Source of the DNA: Alphaproteobacteria bacterium
Lineage (GTDB): Bacteria > Pseudomonadota > Alphaproteobacteria > Micavibrionales > UBA2020
Length of the DNA stretch: 13,399 nucleotides
Reading direction: 5' to 3'
NCBI GenBank assembly: GCA_023136145.1
Contig: JAGLRU010000454.1
Location: forward strand, 1 to 13,399
This document shows positions 1 through 5,470 of this stretch, piece after piece. The notes under the pieces are model-generated. The model was not told the DNA's origin. It did not search any database and saw only the letters and a list, made by a program, of their open reading frames with translations. The first letter of the stretch is position 1, and each line of letters begins with the position of its first letter. The translations under genes and the position numbers were made by a program.

Positions 1-1
1 T

Positions 2-91
2 CGACCACGCAAAACACTGGGTTACAATTCACCAAATGAGGTCTTCGATAAGCTCACAGACGCGTTACAAAATTATGCACTTGGTATGTGA
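2..91 (+). pseudogene. IS30-family transposase, C-terminal tail only (cut by window edge)
   Basis: Twenty-nine codons open at the left edge end with TGA at 89-91. They begin RPRKTLGYNSPNEVFDKL. The pattern R-P-R-K-x-L-G-Y-x-(S/T)-P-x-E-V-F is the characteristic C-terminal end of IS30-family DDE transposases, just after the catalytic Glu. The rest of the gene lies outside the window, so whether it is intact is unknown. The bases after the stop (92-130) are purine-rich, and no terminal inverted repeat could be assigned because the partner end is not visible. It shows that an insertion sequence sits next to or inside the element. Confidence 0.6.
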
Positions 92-138
92 ACTTAGGAA
101 AGAAAAAAAGAGAAAAGTATTGATAAAATAATTATGGA

Positions 139-167
139 TTAACTCTTGTGGAATATGTTAATATGCT
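139..167 (+). promoter_or_regulatory. Possible sigma70 promoter for the 287-residue gene
   Basis: TTAACT (139-144) and TATGCT (162-167) are separated by 17 bases. Each matches four of six consensus positions. The predicted start of transcription near 174 would leave a leader of only about 12 nt before the ATG at 186, where no good Shine-Dalgarno sequence is seen. Weak support. Confidence 0.28.
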
Positions 168-185
168 AAACATGAGTAACAGAAA

Positions 186-1049
186 ATGACATCAAAAGCT
201 GTACATAAAAAACGGCTAGATACCTTAAAGAAAGAGGCAAAGGATCAAGATTTACTTAATGAGCTTCGTCAGATCATTTTTGGGGTAAGTGAACTTGATG
301 ATGCCGAGATTTGGAATCGTATAAAAGAATTTGCTGAGAAAATATGTGAATATTCCAAAAAATTAGAGCGTTCGCAGTTTTCTGAAACTCAGAAGATAAA
401 GGTTGTTTCTAATAAATGCTTATCGCTTTATCGTAATAGAAACAAAAATACCGAAGATGTTAAAATAATCGCAAACAGATTAGGCGATGAATTTTTTAAT
501 ATTATTGATGAAATAGAACATAAGGAAAAGCCTGATAGAAATGTTAGACTAAGATTATTGGTAGATGATTTAGAAGAAAAACTTCATGCTCTTTTTAATG
601 AAGCAAACGTTCCTGATGAAATAAGAAAGAATTTATTGGGAAAGATTAAAACTGAAATTTATACAACACAAAAACTGGCTCAAAAATCCCATCTTGAGAC
701 ACCTGAGAAAGCACCTGAAAAATGGAAACCACGGAAAGAAAATCCTCTTGATTTCATTCAGCGTGTCTATGGCAAATATATTAAGGCCGGTGTTTTGACG
801 CTTGAGCAATTACGTAAGTTAGATTCAAAACTTGTCGATGCAGCAAGAACAAACGCTAAATATCATAAAATAGATAAATCTGAAATTCTTCCTCCAACTC
901 GGAAAATGGTGCATGAGCAAAAAGAACGAGAACTTCTTGACAGTTTGGGAGAAAATTTGTGCAAAGAAATTTTTCAGATCATGAGAAATAGAGAACGGCG
1001 ACAGTACAGACAAAAGATTTTGGATGAATCATCCTTAGATACAAATTAA
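186..1049 (+). CDS. Hypothetical 287-residue protein of the mobile region
   Basis: Function not recognised. The protein is highly charged, rich in Lys and Glu, predicted almost wholly helical, and has no signal peptide or membrane segment. Residues 1-165 look like a helical bundle or coiled coil. A linker rich in Pro, Lys and Glu (about 170-186) leads to a C-terminal block, NPLDFIQRVYGKYI (186-199) followed by LTLEQLRKLDSKL and LPPTRK. From memory this block resembles a segment of uncharacterised proteins on alphaproteobacterial accessory elements (PLDFIxRVYG, then L..LR.LD..L, then LPT(R/K)), but no activity is known for it. Codon use is strongly A/T-biased, unlike the right half of the window. 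It stands alone, 94 bases after the IS30 tail. The start ATG at 186 is the first in frame, although the upstream Shine-Dalgarno is weak (GAG). Confidence 0.7.
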   Translation: MTSKAVHKKRLDTLKKEAKDQDLLNELRQIIFGVSELDDAEIWNRIKEFAEKICEYSKKLERSQFSETQKIKVVSNKCLSLYRNRNKNTEDVKIIANRLGDEFFNIIDEIEHKEKPDRNVRLRLLVDDLEEKLHALFNEANVPDEIRKNLLGKIKTEIYTTQKLAQKSHLETPEKAPEKWKPRKENPLDFIQRVYGKYIKAGVLTLEQLRKLDSKLVDAARTNAKYHKIDKSEILPPTRKMVHEQKERELLDSLGENLCKEIFQIMRNRERRQYRQKILDESSLDTN

Positions 1050-1064
1050 TTTATCCTAAATGGT

Positions 1065-1093
1065 TTGACAAATGGGATAATAAAAGGCACAAT
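1065..1093 (+). promoter_or_regulatory. Sigma70-type promoter for the 134-residue gene
   Basis: A perfect -35 box TTGACA (1065-1070) is followed after 17 bases by CACAAT (1088-1093), which matches four of six -10 positions. Transcription would start near 1100, giving a leader of about 50 nt before the ATG at 1153. With the Shine-Dalgarno before 1153 and the terminator after it, this makes a self-contained transcription unit. Confidence 0.5.
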
Positions 1094-1152
1094 CTCCTTA
1101 CTGAAACCTTCAGTGATTTTCTGGTCAATTTACTACGGAAAGGAGAAATCTC

Positions 1153-1557
1153 ATGCAACTGATCTCCCCAAAAACACAGAGTCTCATTACGGCACTTCCC
1201 GACTCTTATTTTAAGGATTCCGAAAACTACTTGATATTTTGGCACGCCCTGAAATGTTATCTTTCCGGTATTTCCAGAAGAAAAGCTAGCAATCAAGTTC
1301 TTGATACGATTAATGTGATGGATATTATGGGAGTCTCTGTTACCTTGTACATGTCTCATTGGCATGATTACGTACGTGACCCTGACAACAGAGCAATTTC
1401 TCATATCTTAAAGCCAGATCAATCAAGCCAACGACCACTCTTACATTCCAGACGTTTGCCTTTACTACAGATTCTAGGAGCATGTATTCAATTCGAGAAT
1501 CCAGCTTATCATAGTCATGTTATGGAATGGTTAAAAAATCAGGAATTCTGCAAATAA
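1153..1557 (+). CDS. Hypothetical 134-residue orphan protein with its own promoter and terminator
   Basis: Function not recognised. The start ATG at 1153 has a clear Shine-Dalgarno (AAGGAGA, about 1139-1145) a few bases upstream. A TTGACA promoter lies at 1065, and a strong terminator hairpin begins 24 bases after the stop, so the gene looks real and independently expressed. The protein is probably cytoplasmic, with no signal peptide and no long hydrophobic run. It is rich in His, Ser and Leu. A central stretch (VTLYMSHWHDYVRDPDN, near residues 57-73) is followed by a basic segment (SSQRPLLHSRRLPLLQIL). No metal-binding or catalytic pattern is convincing. It lies between the 287-residue gene and the resolvase. 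The opposite strand is also open over 1051-1404, but without a Shine-Dalgarno. Confidence 0.68.
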   Translation: MQLISPKTQSLITALPDSYFKDSENYLIFWHALKCYLSGISRRKASNQVLDTINVMDIMGVSVTLYMSHWHDYVRDPDNRAISHILKPDQSSQRPLLHSRRLPLLQILGACIQFENPAYHSHVMEWLKNQEFCK

Positions 1558-1580
1558 GAAAATGATGATTGCTAAATACT

Positions 1581-1612
1581 AAGCCTTATAACTTATTGTT
1601 ATAAGGCTTTTT
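1581..1612 (+). terminator. Rho-independent terminator
   Basis: A perfect 12-bp stem, AAGCCTTATAAC (1581-1592) and GTTATAAGGCTT (1598-1609), encloses the 5-base loop TTATT. The right arm runs into a T tract (1608-1612). The T tract lies on the plus strand, so it best terminates transcription of the 134-residue gene. On the minus strand the stem is followed by a weaker TTAGTATTT. The stem also encodes the last codons and the stop of the convergent resolvase gene. Confidence 0.85.
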
Positions 1613-2035
1613 CTTAGGCGGTCTACCTACATGTTTTCCTCTGCGTTTGGCGGCTGCCATGCCTTCTTTGGTACGTTGTGAAAGGCACTGGCGTTCGTAT
1701 TGAGCAAAGGCAGCCATTACAGTGTAAACAAGCTGACCTGCTGGGGTGCTAGTATCAACATTCAATGAAAGGATTTGAAATTTTACGCCTCGTTCGCGCA
1801 AACGTTCAGCATGGCTTAAGGCATCAATGGTGCTACGAAAGGCACAATCCAGATCATGAACGACCAACGTATCACCAAGTTTTAGTCTTCGGAGCATCTT
1901 CTCAAAAACTGGGCGTTTTTTGTTCGTGGCAGATAAAGTTTCCGTGTAAAATGCGTCACAAATGTTTTTTAAACTGTCAATTTGGCGTTGATGATTTTGA
2001 TCTTCGGTAGAAACACGTAAATATCCAATCTTCAT
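1586..2035 (-). CDS. Small serine recombinase (resolvase/invertase family), truncated and missing a catalytic Arg
   Basis: This belongs to the serine recombinases that break DNA through a phosphoseryl bond to resolve or invert sites. The catalytic domain covers residues 1 to about 140, with GYLRVSTEDQN carrying the nucleophile Ser9 and Arg7, and the E helix ending in YERQCLSQRTKEGMAAAKRRG. The start chosen is the ATG at 2035, preceded by AGGAGGG; an ATG 18 bases upstream is less well placed. Two features are odd. The family motif LDRAFRS reads LDCAFRS, so the Arg equivalent to Arg68 of gamma-delta resolvase is Cys64 (codon TGT, one transition from CGT). The protein also stops at 149 residues, after the GRPPKKK hinge, without the helix-turn-helix domain that relatives of about 185-200 residues carry. 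The last residues, PYNNKL, come from the terminator stem. It was probably once a resolvase of the element and is now probably inactive. Confidence 0.85.
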   Translation of the reverse strand: MKIGYLRVSTEDQNHQRQIDSLKNICDAFYTETLSATNKKRPVFEKMLRRLKLGDTLVVHDLDCAFRSTIDALSHAERLRERGVKFQILSLNVDTSTPAGQLVYTVMAAFAQYERQCLSQRTKEGMAAAKRRGKHVGRPPKKKPYNNKL

Positions 2036-2198
2036 GGGAACCCTCCTGTCCATCGCGTTTTCTGGCGCAAAAGGGAACCCTTGTTACAGAATTCCGTAAT
2101 TTTTATCTCATCCAAGCGCCTACCCGCTGTAGACCCCATAAATTGTTTGTTACCTTATTAGAACACATTATGATTGAAATGGCAAAAGAAGGGTTCCC
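2036..2198. repeat. Three GGGAACCC/GGGTTCCC boxes between divergent genes
   Basis: GGGAACCC occurs at 2036-2043 and 2073-2080, and its reverse complement GGGTTCCC at 2191-2198. The second and third extend to 12-base exact inverted copies, AAGGGAACCCTT (2071-2082) and AAGGGTTCCCTT (2189-2200). The first overlaps the ribosome-binding region of the resolvase. The third lies just downstream of the predicted transcription start of the rightward gene. They could be operators or recombinase-binding subsites. The binding protein is unknown. Confidence 0.45.
2147..2174 (+). promoter_or_regulatory. Sigma70-type promoter for the rightward cargo genes
   Basis: TTGTTA (2147-2152) and TATGAT (2169-2174) are 16 bases apart. 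The -10 box matches five of six positions. Transcription would start near 2181, placing the GGGTTCCC box (2191-2198) in the early leader and leaving about 37 nt before the ATG at 2218. Confidence 0.5.
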
Positions 2199-2217
2199 TT
2201 AATGTGAGGGTAAAGCT

Positions 2218-2571
2218 ATGAATATCAAAGGGTTACAAGCAAGCTTTCTTCTTTTGTTGTTGGGTGTGATGTGTATTTTTTCAAATACACCAGCTATGTC
2301 AGAAAATTTCAAAAATAGTGATTTACTGGATTTCCCGAAAAGTGAACGGGATGCTTTTTACACTGGTGCTGCTATTTCTATTGGTCACACTATCTCTATC
2401 TATGACAAAGAAACAGGCCAATGTTATACAGACTGGTTTTTTGAAAATCCAAACAAGCGGATCATGGAAATAGAAAAAGCTGTGCAGGAAAACCCTGACC
2501 ATACTCCGTCAACAATCATGCTAGGTCTTCCGCAATTAAAATGCGGCAGATTAAAGAAAAAGAGTGACTGA
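2218..2571 (+). CDS. Small exported protein, Rap1a/HdeA-like in outline
   Basis: The N-terminus is a typical Sec signal peptide: MNIK, a Leu-rich core (LQASFLLLLLGVMCIF), and a likely cleavage after the Ala of NTPAM near residue 26. The mature protein of about 90 residues would be periplasmic. It contains YTGAAISIGHTI, a Cys in GQCYTDWF, a run ending in NPDHTPSTIMLGL, and a second Cys in LKCG. The layout of a helical start, a Cys near a W-F pair, a P-x-x-x-P-S/T turn and a final Cys resembles small periplasmic Rap1a/HdeA-like proteins with one disulfide, but that assignment is only a pattern impression. The last codons are basic (RLKKKSD). The next gene starts two bases after the stop, so the two are probably translated together. 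The start ATG at 2218 follows a GAGGGTAAAGCT sequence. Confidence 0.75.
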   Translation: MNIKGLQASFLLLLLGVMCIFSNTPAMSENFKNSDLLDFPKSERDAFYTGAAISIGHTISIYDKETGQCYTDWFFENPNKRIMEIEKAVQENPDHTPSTIMLGLPQLKCGRLKKKSD

Positions 2572-2573
2572 TT

Positions 2574-3398
2574 ATGACAGATAAAACAGAAACAGACCGC
2601 GAAAAGAAAGCAGAAGAAGATAATCGCGATTACAATAATGAAATCGCCGGACGTGATGTTGGACGGATCAAACGATTTTTATCGGAAGCCGGACACGATT
2701 CTCTTGAAGAAAGAAAAGGCAAAAAATCACGTGAAAGTTTAAGTTTTCTGGATATTTTATTGCTGACCGATCCGGTCTATGCGGCACTTTACGCCGATGT
2801 GATGGAACGAATTGAAGAGATTGATAATGCTATTATCAAAACACTTGCTTCTTTGGATCAACGTATCAGTATTCTTGAAAAACGCATGACAGATATTGAA
2901 GATAGAGCCTATAGGCTTGATGACGGTACACGGGTATATCGCGGCAAAAATGATGCAGCTTATACAGAAAACGGTCATGCGCTCTCGATACAGGAAACCT
3001 CTACCATTACATGGCAATCACATCATCCGTCATGGGAAGAATACAAAAGTGTGAATAACGGTTTTGATCGGGTGCAACACAAGAAAGAAAAAGTTGAAGC
3101 CTATCGGGACGGGACGTTGCAAAATGCTAAAGACCGTATGAGCGATCCTGACAATTTGCCTGATAAAGATGAATTGCAGAATATATTTGATGAATTGAGT
3201 AATGAGGAATCAGATGAAATGCGCCTTTATATGAACACATCCGATAACACACAATCGCAATCAGAATTTTTGAAATACTTTCATATAAAAATGGAAGGAA
3301 AGACGGATGAAACAGAGATGCTTTCTCCCTCTGAGCAAGCGCAAACTGAACATGCTGTTCCTTTTGGTTTGAGCTTAAATCCCATGAACCAAACATAA
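2574..3398 (+). CDS. Hypothetical coiled-coil protein of the mobile region (274 residues)
   Basis: Function not recognised. Residues 1-55 are charged and disordered-looking. SFLDILLLTDPVYAALYADVMERI (about 57-80) starts a helix that continues as a heptad-like coiled coil to about residue 112. It is followed by the compact motif DGTRVYRGKNDAAYTENGHALS, then TWQSHHPSWEEY, another helix, and an acidic C-terminal region. The order LTDPxYxxLY, coiled coil, DG(T/R)xVYR, W..PS(W/Y)EEY matches, from memory, an uncharacterised family found on alphaproteobacterial plasmids and integrative elements. That would make it backbone rather than random cargo. It has no signal peptide or membrane segment. It is coupled to the exported protein upstream (two-base gap), suggesting they are made together. 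A 206-base gap without a gene follows. Confidence 0.75.
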   Translation: MTDKTETDREKKAEEDNRDYNNEIAGRDVGRIKRFLSEAGHDSLEERKGKKSRESLSFLDILLLTDPVYAALYADVMERIEEIDNAIIKTLASLDQRISILEKRMTDIEDRAYRLDDGTRVYRGKNDAAYTENGHALSIQETSTITWQSHHPSWEEYKSVNNGFDRVQHKKEKVEAYRDGTLQNAKDRMSDPDNLPDKDELQNIFDELSNEESDEMRLYMNTSDNTQSQSEFLKYFHIKMEGKTDETEMLSPSEQAQTEHAVPFGLSLNPMNQT

Positions 3399-3604
3399 AA
3401 AAAGGAATTAATTCATATTTTTCTGGAAAACAGATTCATTCTCTGTTATGTTGCCTACATCAACACAAGAATTGCGTCTAAAATAAATTGGGGTTATAAG
3501 CCGCCCATGCGCAGCCTTGTTTACTGATAAAATATTTTTGAACATTTGAAACTTTTTAAGAATGTAAAAGCAGCTTAATACTGTTTTTGTATAGGAGGAA
3601 AACT

Positions 3605-3862
3605 ATGTCTTTAGACATTGAAAAATACAAAAGACATTTAAAAAACACAGGATGGAGCGAAGCACGAAAAGATGAATTTGTCCGCACAGTTGCCACAATC
3701 ATGGAAAGTTTTGTAGACAGTGCTTTTGGCATTCATCCAGTACAATTAGCTGTAGAAGAAAAAAAGCGGGACTCTAGGAAAGAGTCCGGCGTTCTGATAA
3801 AATCAAAAAATTCCAAAGCAACGAATAAAATTAACGGCGCAAAACAAGCCGAAAGCGAATAG
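3605..3862 (+). CDS. Small hypothetical protein directly upstream of the large recombinase (85 residues)
   Basis: The start is the ATG at 3605 because a strong AGGAGG (about 3593-3598) lies six bases before it; an in-frame alternative start at 3587 has no such site. Residues 1-50 (SLDIEKYKRHLKNTGWSEAR, DEFVRTVATIMESFVDSAFG) form two or three predicted helices. The tail from about 57 is Lys- and Ser-rich and looks disordered. From memory, similar small proteins with the core ATIMESFVDxAFG often sit immediately before large serine recombinases in alphaproteobacterial elements, so a role in expression or direction of recombination is possible but unproven. The recombinase begins nine bases after the stop, so the two form an operon. 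Confidence 0.7.
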   Translation: MSLDIEKYKRHLKNTGWSEARKDEFVRTVATIMESFVDSAFGIHPVQLAVEEKKRDSRKESGVLIKSKNSKATNKINGAKQAESE

Positions 3863-3871
3863 GAAAATTTC

Positions 3872-4987
3872 ATGTCACAACAAGCCATTATCTATTGTCG
3901 TGTGTCCAGTCCCAAACAGGTTAAAGAAGGTCACGGCCTTGGCTCACAGGAAACCCGCTGTCGTGAGTACGCCAAACACAAAGGCTATAAAGTTTTGGAC
4001 GTGTTTCATGAGGAAGGTATTACCGGAAAACTTATGGATCGACCAAAAATGCAGGAAATGCTTTCCTTTCTCAAAAAGAACAAAAAAGAAGACCATATCG
4101 TCATTATTGATGATATTAGCCGTTTGGCGCGGGATATTGAGACTCATATATATCTGCGCACGGCAATTGATGCGGCTGGTGGAAAACTGGAAAGTCCTTC
4201 CATTGAGTTTGGAGAAGATTCCGACTCTCGTCTTGTTGAACACCTGTTAGCCTCTGTTGCTGCTCACCAGCGTGAAAAAAACACTGAGCAAGTCAAAAAT
4301 AGAATGCGTGCCCGTGTGATGAATGGCTATTGGGTTTTTCCTGCACCTGCTGGTTATTGCTATGAGAATAAGCCTGACCACGGTAAAATAATCGTGCCGG
4401 ACGAACCGATTGCCTCCATTATAAAAGAAGCTTTAGAAGGATACGCTTCCGGTCGTTTCGGAACACAAGTTGAAGTACAACGCTTTTTAGAATCCCAAAC
4501 GGCTTTTTCATACGATAAAAAACGAAACGGCAAAGTTCACTTGCAGGTCGTTAAGAACATGCTGGAACGCTCGCTTTATGCCGGATATATCGACGTGCCT
4601 AAATGGAATCTTTCTTTACAACCCGGCAAGCATGAGCCGCTGATTAGCTTTGATACTTACCAAAAAATACAGCAACGCTTGAAAAGCACTGTTCACGCAC
4701 CAATCCGCAAAGATATTCACGCGGATTTTCCGTTGCGCGGTTTTGTGACCTGTGGATGCTGTGGCAAGCCCATGACCTCTTGTTGGTCACGTGGCACCGG
4801 CGGGCGTTACGCTTATTATTTATGCCAAAACAAACCTGATGGAAAGAAATGCAGTCAATACGGAAAATCTATTCGCAAAGACATCATAGAAGGTGAATTT
4901 GAGACGTTACTCACCGATATGAACCCGACACCGGAACTTTTCTTTATAGCAGCAGACATATTTCAGGATTTGTGGAAAGAAAGCTGA
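3872..4987 (+). CDS. Large serine recombinase (integrase), truncated by an in-frame stop
   Basis: This is the N-terminal two-thirds of a large serine recombinase, an enzyme that integrates and excises mobile DNA. The catalytic domain spans residues 1 to about 150: IIYCRVSSPKQ with Arg10 and nucleophile Ser12, then DDISRLARDI with Arg84 and Arg87. The recombinase domain runs from about 155 to 280 (GYWVFPAPAGYCY to FDTYQKIQQRL). A zinc ribbon follows with Cys at 294, 297, 318 and 327 (TCGCCGKP and YLCQNKPDGKKC). The protein stops at residue 371 (LWKES) with TGA at 4985-4987, before the C-terminal coiled coil. The same frame continues without another stop to 5578 with clear family sequence, so this is a nonsense mutation and not a natural end. 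The start ATG at 3872 follows TAGGAAAA. The coiled coil is needed for control of synapsis in studied relatives, so the truncated enzyme may be inactive or unregulated. Confidence 0.88.
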   Translation: MSQQAIIYCRVSSPKQVKEGHGLGSQETRCREYAKHKGYKVLDVFHEEGITGKLMDRPKMQEMLSFLKKNKKEDHIVIIDDISRLARDIETHIYLRTAIDAAGGKLESPSIEFGEDSDSRLVEHLLASVAAHQREKNTEQVKNRMRARVMNGYWVFPAPAGYCYENKPDHGKIIVPDEPIASIIKEALEGYASGRFGTQVEVQRFLESQTAFSYDKKRNGKVHLQVVKNMLERSLYAGYIDVPKWNLSLQPGKHEPLISFDTYQKIQQRLKSTVHAPIRKDIHADFPLRGFVTCGCCGKPMTSCWSRGTGGRYAYYLCQNKPDGKKCSQYGKSIRKDIIEGEFETLLTDMNPTPELFFIAADIFQDLWKES

Positions 4988-5393
4988 GGGAGCATTAAAC
5001 AAGAAGGCGATTCTATTAAAATCGAGTTGACCAAAATTGAGCGCAAAACAGAACAGTTTTTAGACCGTATTGTGGAAACTGATAGTCATACTTTAATCAC
5101 AGCTTATGAGAACAAGATACGTAAACTTGAAGTACAAAAAGTAGGTTTAAGTGAAAAAATTGCTAATTGTGGGCGTTCGTTGCAACCTTTCGATCAAACT
5201 TTTAGAACTGCGATGGAATTTCTCGGAAATCCGCATAAACTATGGGCTTCCAAGCGCATTGAAGACAAAAAAGCTGTCCTAAAACTCGTTTTTGCTGACA
5301 AACTTCCATACACCCGAAACAAGGGGTTTAGAACTCCCGCAAAGTCAATGCCATTCTCGCTTTTGGAGGGGTTATCTACCCCTCAGTCAAAGA

Positions 5394-5420
5394 TGGTGCG
5401 CCCGGCGGGAGTCGAACCCA
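5394..5420. other. Probable attachment site at the tRNA-Arg 3' end
   Basis: The recombinase frame crosses into the 3' end of the tRNA (CCA at 5394-5396, acceptor arm 5398-5404, then the T arm). Elements of this type recreate the tRNA 3' end when they integrate, so the recombination core should lie within or just beside this stretch. The exact crossover cannot be placed because the other junction is not in the window. The interval is approximate. Confidence 0.4.
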
Positions 5421-5470
5421 CAACCTTTGGCTTCGGAGGCCAACACTCTATCCAATTGAGCTACGGGCGC
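5394..5470 (-). tRNA. tRNA-Arg (anticodon CCG)
   Basis: Read on the minus strand, this is a complete cloverleaf. The acceptor arm is GCGCCCG pairing with CGGGCGC, and the D arm is GCTC/GAGT. The anticodon stem TTGGC/GCCAA holds the loop CTCCGAA, so the anticodon is CCG and reads the Arg codon CGG. The T arm is GTGGG/CCCGC with the loop TTCGACT. The discriminator is A (5397), and CCA is encoded (5394-5396). Without CCA it is 74 nt. The gene follows rimM on the same strand but has its own promoter. Its 3' end is intact despite the adjacent element, as expected when an element regenerates its tRNA target. Confidence 0.95.

Larger units (their letters stand above)
1..5396. mobile_element. Decayed integrated element next to tRNA-Arg (left end outside window)
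   Basis: This A+T-rich block carries an IS30-type transposase tail, two serine recombinases, and small proteins without recognised function. It ends exactly at the 3' end of a tRNA-Arg gene, with the large recombinase gene pointing into the tRNA. That arrangement is typical of an integrative element that uses a tRNA 3' end as its attachment site. No second copy of the tRNA 3' end was seen in the first 5.3 kb, so the other end must lie to the left of the window or be lost. Both recombinase genes carry lesions, so the element is probably no longer mobile by itself. The right boundary is inferred from the tRNA. The left limit given is simply the window edge. Confidence 0.55.

Noticed and set aside
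1051..1404. Minus-strand open frame opposite the 134-residue gene
   Set aside because: It lacks a Shine-Dalgarno, while the plus-strand frame has a promoter, a Shine-Dalgarno and a terminator.
2036..2200. GTTC/GAAC repeats as an alphaproteobacterial LexA box
   Set aside because: The required direct repeat GTTC-N7-GTTC (or GAAC-N7-GAAC) is not present; the boxes are inverted and too far apart.
4985..4987. TGA possibly read as an amino acid (recoded stop) in the recombinase
   Set aside because: Other genes in the window, including fliL, ffh, cheY and the DUF6468 gene, end at TGA in the normal way, and no recoding structure is evident. A nonsense mutation is simpler.
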